DNA of 19,215 bases from an uncultured Clostridia bacterium. GTDB lineage: Bacteria; Bacillota; Clostridia; TANB77; CAG-508. The notes beneath the pieces were generated by a model. That model worked only from the letters and a program-made list of their open reading frames with translations. It was not told the DNA's origin and made no database searches. A program made the translations under genes and the position numbers. Location: contig CALXZW010000014.1 of NCBI GenBank assembly GCA_944393345.1, positions 1-19,215 on the forward strand, written 5' to 3'. This document shows positions 14,849-19,215 of this stretch, in pieces (positions within the stretch are counted from its first letter, which is position 1; the number at the start of each line of letters is the position of its first letter).

Positions 14849-15080
14849 GTTACAGTTCAGATTTCTCCAAGATTCCAAGGATGATACGTTATATTTTTTA
14901 AGTATTCGAATGCGACCAGAATAGTTTAACAAATTCTAATGATAAAGACACAACAATACCCGGAAACAGGACCTTTAGTGCCTTTATCATAAGAATTTGT
15001 TAAACTATTCTGGTCGCATTCGAATACTTAAAAAATATAACGTATCATCCTTGGAATCTTGGAGAAATCTGAACTGTAAC
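14849..15080. repeat. Fold-back element E2 (large inverted repeat), downstream of mcrC
   Basis: A 232-bp near-perfect palindrome: the 103-base arms 14849-14951 and 14978-15080 are reverse complements at 101 of 103 positions. The two exceptions are an A·A mismatch beside AAATTCT, at the same place as the mismatch in E1, and one A·C (G·U if read as minus-strand RNA). The 26-base loop (14952-14977) contains AATACCCGGAAACAGGACC, the same core as E1. The arm segment ATTCGAATGCGACC with its neighbour TTATATTTTTTAAG is shared with E1, whereas the outer ~40 bases of the arms differ from E1. It fills the space between mcrC and the convergent yraN (10 bases away) and could stop transcription from both sides. 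Confidence 0.85.
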
Positions 15081-15089
15081 AAATTGAGT

Positions 15090-15449
15090 TTACAAAACCT
15101 GTTTTACATGACGTATATATGGAATATTGTTTCTAATAAAAACCTCAATTACATCTATACGAACAAAAAGATGATAAATGTTATGTTTATATAAATAAAA
15201 TTGACAAGCTTTAAATAAATGTCTTTGCTTATTTTTATCAACAGCATCAATAGGAGAACCATATTGAAAGTTTGTTCTTGTTTTTACTTCTGTAAAAACC
15301 AACTCGTTTTTACAAGTATCTTTAGCAACAATATCAATTTCACCTTGATAACAAGAAAAATTTCGCTCAATAATAATATAATTTAGTTTTTTCAAATATT
15401 CACAAGCTAATTCTTCACCATATTTACCGGTTACTTGTTTAAAATACAT
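15090..15449 (-). CDS. yraN: YraN family protein (UPF0102), predicted nuclease
   Basis: A 119-residue member of the UPF0102/YraN family, a PD-(D/E)xK-like fold related to Holliday-junction resolvases. It has the conserved N-terminal GKYGEELACEYL helix, GEIDIVA (36-42) and FTEVKTR (52-58), which hold the Asp, Glu and Lys of the active site, and YGSP-x-DAVDKNKQRHL. The length is normal. The ATG at 15449 overlaps the end of dprA by 19 bases and has AGGTGG six bases before it, so it is the third gene of the yifB-dprA-yraN operon. Its biological role is unproven, although it travels with dprA and yifB in many bacteria. Confidence 0.9.
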   Translation of the reverse strand: MYFKQVTGKYGEELACEYLKKLNYIIIERNFSCYQGEIDIVAKDTCKNELVFTEVKTRTNFQYGSPIDAVDKNKQRHLFKACQFYLYKHNIYHLFVRIDVIEVFIRNNIPYIRHVKQVL

Positions 15450-16482
15450 ATATAACCACCTGCAACTTTCTTTATATAACCTTCTAACTCTAATGAAAAT
15501 AAATCACTAAAAATTTGTGAGATAGGTTTTGAGGTCTTCTTGCAAATTTCATTAATAGAGATAGGTTCATTTGTTATTAAGTCATAAATATAGGATAACT
15601 TCGGATTTTCCAATTTTTTCTTTTTTAAAATTTTTAAAGATGAATTGCTATTAAGTGCTTTATTTTCAGAAAGCTGTATTTCTAATGAAGAACTTTTAGA
15701 TTTTACAGAGTTGGCGGATTTTCTATATTTCATATAATTAGTAGAATTCTTAGAATTTTCAAAAATATCATAATCAATATTTAAAGAATTTAAATCTATT
15801 TTTTGAATATCTCTATACTTTTTATACATCTTTCTTAAACCTTTGAATTCAAACAAAATATCTTCTGTATTCATAACTAAAATAGCACCGTTTTTAATCA
15901 ATCTATTTGTTCCTATACCGTGGGAATCCCAGATTTCATGTGGTAATGCAAAAATTTTTTTGTTCTGTGAAATAGCCAATTTTGCAGTGACACTTGTACC
16001 ACTTCGATGCACAGCTTCTATTACTAGAACACCTAAAGATAATCCACTGATAATACGATTTCTTTCTAAAAAATAGTTAGATTGGCATTTAGTATCTGGA
16101 GGATATTCACTAATAATTAACCCATCATGATTTAAAATTTTTTTATATAATTCTATATTTTCTGGAGGAAAAATATGATGGAAACCATTTCCAAGAACGG
16201 CAATTGTTTTACCAAGTTGATTATAGGAATACAGATGAGAGACTGTATCAATACCGTTCTGCTAACCCACTAATGATTGTAATACCGCAATTGGGATAAT
16301 TCATAAGAAAATTTTTGTGCCAAGAGTCTACCATTTTTTGTACAACTACGTGAGCCAATAATGGCGATAATAGGATTGTTTAGTAATGCAAGATTTCCTT
16401 CCAAATATAAGGTTTGAGGTGGATTAGGTATGTCTTTTAATTGTTTGGGATAAAATTTATTATCAATTTGAATTGTTACTAT
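15431..16482 (-). CDS. dprA: DNA-processing protein DprA; two apparent +1 frameshifts
   Basis: DprA binds incoming single-stranded DNA and loads RecA in natural transformation. The gene reads through three frames. The N-terminal part has the nucleotide-binding IIGSRSCTKNG and FSYELSQL; an extra base at 16287 then shifts to ITIISGLAE, and another at 16256 shifts to IDTVSHLYSYNQLGKTIAVLG. The rest is intact: GLSLGVLVIEAVHRSGT, PHEIWDSHGIGTNRLIKNGA and a C-terminal winged helix (ISINEICKKTSKPISQIF). If each CGGT is read as Gly the product is about 349 residues, normal for DprA, with both glycines where the family has them. Apart from these two bases nothing looks decayed. The start is odd: AAAGGAGTG at about 16494-16486 is followed not by ATG/GTG/TTG in this frame but by ATA (16482). 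It is between yifB and yraN as in related genomes. Confidence 0.8.
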
Positions 16483-16563
16483 AAAATCACTCCTTTCGAA
16501 TCAATTGATTATAAAACATTATTAATAGAATTTATCAAAATAGTTGATAAAATAATTATCAAT

Positions 16564-18096
16564 TTACCTATTCCAATACTTTCTATCTAGACTCCTATAT
16601 TGTATGGCTTCTATCAAATGAGATGTCTGGATATTTTTAGAATTATCTAAATCAGCAATGGTTCTAGCAACTTTTAAAATTCTACTATAAGCTCTTGCGC
16701 TAAGCCCAAGTTGATTAAAAGCTTTCTCTAAAACTTGTTTACTTTTAGAAGAAAGTTTACAATACTTAGAAATTAGTTTAGGCGTTAATTCAGAATTTGA
16801 AAATATATGATAGTTTTTATAACGATTTATTTGTATATTTCTAGCAGTATTGACTCTTCTTCGAATTTCACTTGATGATTCAGAAGGAGAATCATTTCCT
16901 AATTTTTGATAGTTTATACCTTCTACTTCTATATGAATATCAATTCTATCTAAAAGAGGACCGCTAATTTTATGAATATATTTTTGAATTTGATCTTCTC
17001 GACAAGTACATTGTTTTTCTTTTGAACCATAATATCCACAAGGACATGGATTCATACTAGCAATAAACATAAAATTGCAAGGATAAGTAGTGGAAAAATC
17101 AACACGACTAATGGTTACCATTTTATCTTCTAATGGACCACGCAAAACCTCTAAAGTAGATTTATTGAATTCGGGTAATTCGTCAAGAAATAAAACACCA
17201 AAATGTGCAAGACTGATTTCGCCAGGCTTTGGAATTCTGCCACCGCCGACTAATGAAGTTTCAGTGATTGTATGATGGGGACTTCGAAAAGGTCTTTTAA
17301 AGATAAAGGGAGTATTTTCAGATAATAAACCAGATATACTGTGAATTTTTGTAATTTCTAAAGCTTCATCAAAAGTTAAATTAGGTAAAATGGATGGAAG
17401 CCTGCGAGCTAACATGGTTTTTCCAGAACCAGGGCTACCAATTAAAAGACAATTGTGTCCACCTGCTGCAGAGATTTCTAAAGCACGTTTCACATTTTCT
17501 TGACCTTTTACTTCTGAAAAATCAAATTCATAACTAGAGTTTGGATTAGAAATAAAATGTGATGGTGGTTCTGGAGAAATGGAAAAATACCCATTAAGAT
17601 AATCGATGATTTCATTTAGATTAGAAATAGCTATGATTTCCAGTCCATCTATGATAGAAGCTTCTTTTGCATTTGCTTTTGGCAAAATAATGCGTTTCAT
17701 TCCTAAATGTTTTGCTTCTATACAAATAGGTAAAATACCTTTAATTGGACAAATAGTACCATCTAAAGAAAGTTCACCAATTAAAATAGTATTTTCCAAA
17801 TCAGCATTATAAATAAATCCACTTGCAATCAAAATGCCAACTGCGATAGGTAAATCAAAAATAGAGCCTTCTTTTTTTGTATTAGCAGGTGCAAGATTTA
17901 CTACTATTTTTCTACTAAGAAATTCGGATGTTGAATTTTTTATGGCTGTTTTGACTCTTTCTTTTGCTTCTCGAATGCTAGTATCTGGTAGACCAACAAT
18001 TTCAAAAGAAGGCATACCAGCAGATATGTCTACTTGTATGTTCACTAAATAACCTTGCAATCCATGCAAAGCAAGACTTTTTACAATTGATAACAT
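16564..18096 (-). CDS. comM: YifB/ComM family Mg-chelatase-like AAA+ ATPase
   Basis: A full-length (510 residues) YifB/ComM protein, a hexameric AAA+ helicase-like motor that promotes branch migration during integration of transforming DNA. The N-terminal Lon-protease-like domain (ChlI) includes FEIVGLPDTSIREAKERV (31-48) and KKEGSIFDLPIAVG (74-87). The motor has Walker A GSPGSGKT (220-227), Walker B VLFLDELPEF (301-310), a Cys-rich CPCGYYGS...QCTC loop (351-365) that suggests metal binding, and the LLDRID arginine motif (381-386), with a C-terminal Mg_chelatase_C region (AYSRILKVARTIADL). GGAAG lies six bases before the ATG. It is the first gene of a probable operon with dprA and yraN, driven by a consensus promoter at 18281-18309. 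Confidence 0.93.
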   Translation of the reverse strand: MLSIVKSLALHGLQGYLVNIQVDISAGMPSFEIVGLPDTSIREAKERVKTAIKNSTSEFLSRKIVVNLAPANTKKEGSIFDLPIAVGILIASGFIYNADLENTILIGELSLDGTICPIKGILPICIEAKHLGMKRIILPKANAKEASIIDGLEIIAISNLNEIIDYLNGYFSISPEPPSHFISNPNSSYEFDFSEVKGQENVKRALEISAAGGHNCLLIGSPGSGKTMLARRLPSILPNLTFDEALEITKIHSISGLLSENTPFIFKRPFRSPHHTITETSLVGGGRIPKPGEISLAHFGVLFLDELPEFNKSTLEVLRGPLEDKMVTISRVDFSTTYPCNFMFIASMNPCPCGYYGSKEKQCTCREDQIQKYIHKISGPLLDRIDIHIEVEGINYQKLGNDSPSESSSEIRRRVNTARNIQINRYKNYHIFSNSELTPKLISKYCKLSSKSKQVLEKAFNQLGLSARAYSRILKVARTIADLDNSKNIQTSHLIEAIQYRSLDRKYWNR

Positions 18097-18280
18097 GATA
18101 TCTTCCTTTCATATATAGTGGTAAAAAATATAAAAATAAATAAAAAAGTGAAAAATAAGACAAATAAATATGAAATAATAAAATATAAAGTAGTAATATA
18201 TAAAATAACAATTGAAAATGAGATAAATATAAAAAGAATAAAATGTCAAATAAAGACTTGAATCATAATTTAATAAACAC

Positions 18281-18309
18281 AGTATATATTGATTTCCAAA
18301 ATTTGTCAA
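18281..18309 (-). promoter_or_regulatory. Promoter of the yifB-dprA-yraN operon
   Basis: On the minus strand, a perfect TTGACA (18309-18304), a 17-base spacer and TATACT (18286-18281) predict a start near 18274, giving an AT-rich leader of about 178 bases before the yifB ATG. I see no riboswitch-like structure in that leader. Confidence 0.6.
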
Positions 18310-18401
18310 TATGTTTTTTATAACTTTTGCAATTTTTGGTGATATTGTTTGAATTATAATGTATAGGGTTATCAAATAATTCTATAAACTAAAATAAAAA
18401 A

Positions 18402-18445
18402 TTGTCGAAATTTGTATACTTTTTACAAAATTCGACAAATTTTTT
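18402..18445. terminator. Hairpin with T-runs on both sides in a divergent promoter region
   Basis: TTGTCGAAATTTGTA (18402-18416) pairs with TACAAAATTCGACAA (18424-18438) with one mismatch; T-runs follow on both strands, so it is terminator-like in both directions. It lies just before the TATAAT (18459-18464) of the YHYH gene, where a -35 box would be expected, so it may instead act as an operator or insulate the divergent units. Confidence 0.5.
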
Positions 18446-18482
18446 ATTTCGTATTCGATATAATTATTAGAGGGATGTTTTT

Positions 18483-19121
18483 ATGAAAAAATATATCAAG
18501 AAAATAGTATCAGTTCTAATAATTATATTATCAATATTATCTATACAAATTAGTGTGTATTCACATTCTGGTAGAACAGATGCTAATGGAGGGCATAAAG
18601 ACAATAAAAATAAAAGTGGACTAGGAAGCTATCATTATCATTGTGGAGGACATCCAGCACATTTACATCCAAATGGAGTTTGTCCATATTCGTCATCTAG
18701 CCAAAGCAGTACGTCTAGTTCTAGTTCCGGTTCTAGCTCAACTTCTGGATCAAGCTCAAGTTCTTCTTCAAGTAGTAAAACAACTACATCTGTACCAAGT
18801 ACTATTGCGGTAACTGAAATACAAATAGAAGAAAAAATAGAAGATATGGAAATAGGTGGAAATGAAAAATTAACTGCAACTATTACGCCTAGTAATGCAA
18901 CAGATAAAAATCTTACATGGCAGTCAAGTGATGAAAGTATTGCAACAGTTGACTCAACAGGAGAAGTAACTGCTAAAAAATCTGGAGTTGTAACTATAAC
19001 AGCAACTACATCTAATGGAAAATCAAGTGCAATAACAATTAATGTGAAGGAACCAGTAAAATTAGGAAGTAGTTATATAACAAATACTTTAGTAGGAAAA
19101 ACAAATGCAGGAATAGTGTAA
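18483..19121 (+). CDS. Secreted YHYH-domain protein with Ig-like (Big_2) domain
   Basis: A 212-residue exported protein. Residues 1-27 are a signal peptide (basic start, hydrophobic VLIIILSILSI core). A YHYH domain follows: HSGRTDANGGH (28-38), YHYHCGGHPAHLHPNG (50-65) and VCPY; the many His and two Cys could bind metal. A Ser/Thr-rich linker (about 70-107) leads to a bacterial Ig-like Big_2 domain (about 110-190, with ITPSNATDKNLTWQSSDESIA and the GEVTAKKSGVVTITA strand). The tail SSYITNTLVGKTNAGIV resembles the beginning of a C-terminal membrane segment but stops early, so the end may be truncated compared with relatives. GAGGG lies eight bases before the ATG. Probably surface-associated; function unknown. 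Confidence 0.85.
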   Translation: MKKYIKKIVSVLIIILSILSIQISVYSHSGRTDANGGHKDNKNKSGLGSYHYHCGGHPAHLHPNGVCPYSSSSQSSTSSSSSGSSSTSGSSSSSSSSSKTTTSVPSTIAVTEIQIEEKIEDMEIGGNEKLTATITPSNATDKNLTWQSSDESIATVDSTGEVTAKKSGVVTITATTSNGKSSAITINVKEPVKLGSSYITNTLVGKTNAGIV

Positions 19122-19160
19122 ACAACCTTCCGGCTGTGCCCAATGTCAACAACTTAAGAA

Positions 19161-19199
19161 AAAAGCAATGTAATTATTTTTTATAAATACATTGCTTTT
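19161..19199 (+). terminator. Terminator of the YHYH gene
   Basis: AAAAGCAATGTA (19161-19172) and TACATTGCTTTT (19188-19199) form a perfect 12-bp stem with a 15-base AT-rich loop, 40 bases after the stop codon. The T-run lies within the stem end; termination is likely but not canonical. Confidence 0.6.
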
Positions 19200-19215
19200 G
19201 GTTCCTTTATTGAAA

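Larger units (their letters stand above)
18097..18482. other. Divergent intergenic region between yifB and the YHYH gene
   Basis: It holds the yifB promoter, a hairpin with T-run (18402-18445) and a TATAAT (18459-18464) for the gene to the right. The stretch 18110-18280 is extremely AT-rich and low in complexity, with no credible gene. Confidence 0.5.

Noticed and set aside
14914..15003. GTTTAAC and GTTAAAC inside E2 fit the integron attC core patterns
   Set aside because: The matching positions in E1 do not keep these motifs, no integrase is present, and the arms are far longer than in attC sites.
11703..15080. E1 and E2 as ordinary rho-independent terminators
   Set aside because: They are far too long, lack a following T-run, and E1 lies between divergent promoters where a terminator is not needed.
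14997..15194. A 65-codon open frame on the plus strand
   Set aside because: It lies in the right arm of E2 and antisense to the end of yraN, with no ribosome binding site or recognisable protein.
17090..18052. Several open frames antisense to yifB
   Set aside because: They are shadows of a well-conserved gene, without ribosome binding sites or family motifs.
1..19215. CRISPR arrays, tRNA or rRNA genes
   Set aside because: No regularly spaced repeats, and no tRNA- or rRNA-like sequence, were seen on either strand.

Overview
The window is very AT-rich, uses AGA as its main arginine codon, ATG/GTG/TTG starts with GGAGG-type ribosome binding sites, and carries the yifB (comM)–dprA–yraN neighbourhood. 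This points to a low-GC member of the Bacillota, most likely a clostridial lineage; I cannot name a species. Standard stop codons are used throughout.

Layout. 1-5800: a half-length type I specificity subunit (hsdS fragment), a DUF3800 protein overlapping a small BECR/RelE-like protein, a RloA/RloB-type (AbiL-like) ATPase–TOPRIM-like pair, a protein resembling the predicted pPIWI-associating nucleases, and a convergent small unknown gene. 6257-8746: a GmrSD-type DUF262/DUF1524 restriction protein. 8976-11551 (minus strand): a ribbon-helix-helix-like small protein followed by two C5-cytosine methyltransferases. 12027-14817: mcrB and mcrC. 15090-18096 (minus strand): yifB, dprA and yraN, which look like the chromosomal flank. 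18483-19121: a secreted YHYH/Ig-like protein. Most of 1-14.8 kb is therefore a defence island: at least four restriction or abortive-infection type modules stacked beside a housekeeping operon.

Three things stand out. (1) The second methyltransferase is broken once and dprA twice by a single extra C, and in all three cases the extra C creates an in-frame CGG codon directly before the expected glycine codon (C-GGA, C-GGT, C-GGT). I found no other in-frame CGG in roughly 5,400 codons of the window. This suggests that CGG is not read normally in this organism and that +1 shifting (or quadruplet reading as Gly) may occur there; a data error is the alternative to exclude. (2) mcrBC is bracketed by two 230-240 bp fold-back elements (11703-11941 and 14849-15080). 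They share a conserved apical loop containing AATACCCGGAAACAGGACC and parts of the stem, while the outer arms differ between copies yet remain complementary within each copy. (3) The 3' end of the DUF3800/BECR-like operon is opposed by a well-formed minus-strand small RNA gene with its own promoter and terminator.

How the genes may work together: the methyltransferases mark DNA at cytosines, the RHH-like protein may control them, and no matching type II endonuclease is visible. McrBC and the GmrSD-like protein are modification-dependent nucleases that would attack foreign modified DNA. The RloAB pair, the pPIWI-type nuclease and the DUF3800 pair are other candidate anti-phage modules. All functional statements come from motif recognition by eye; no database search was run.
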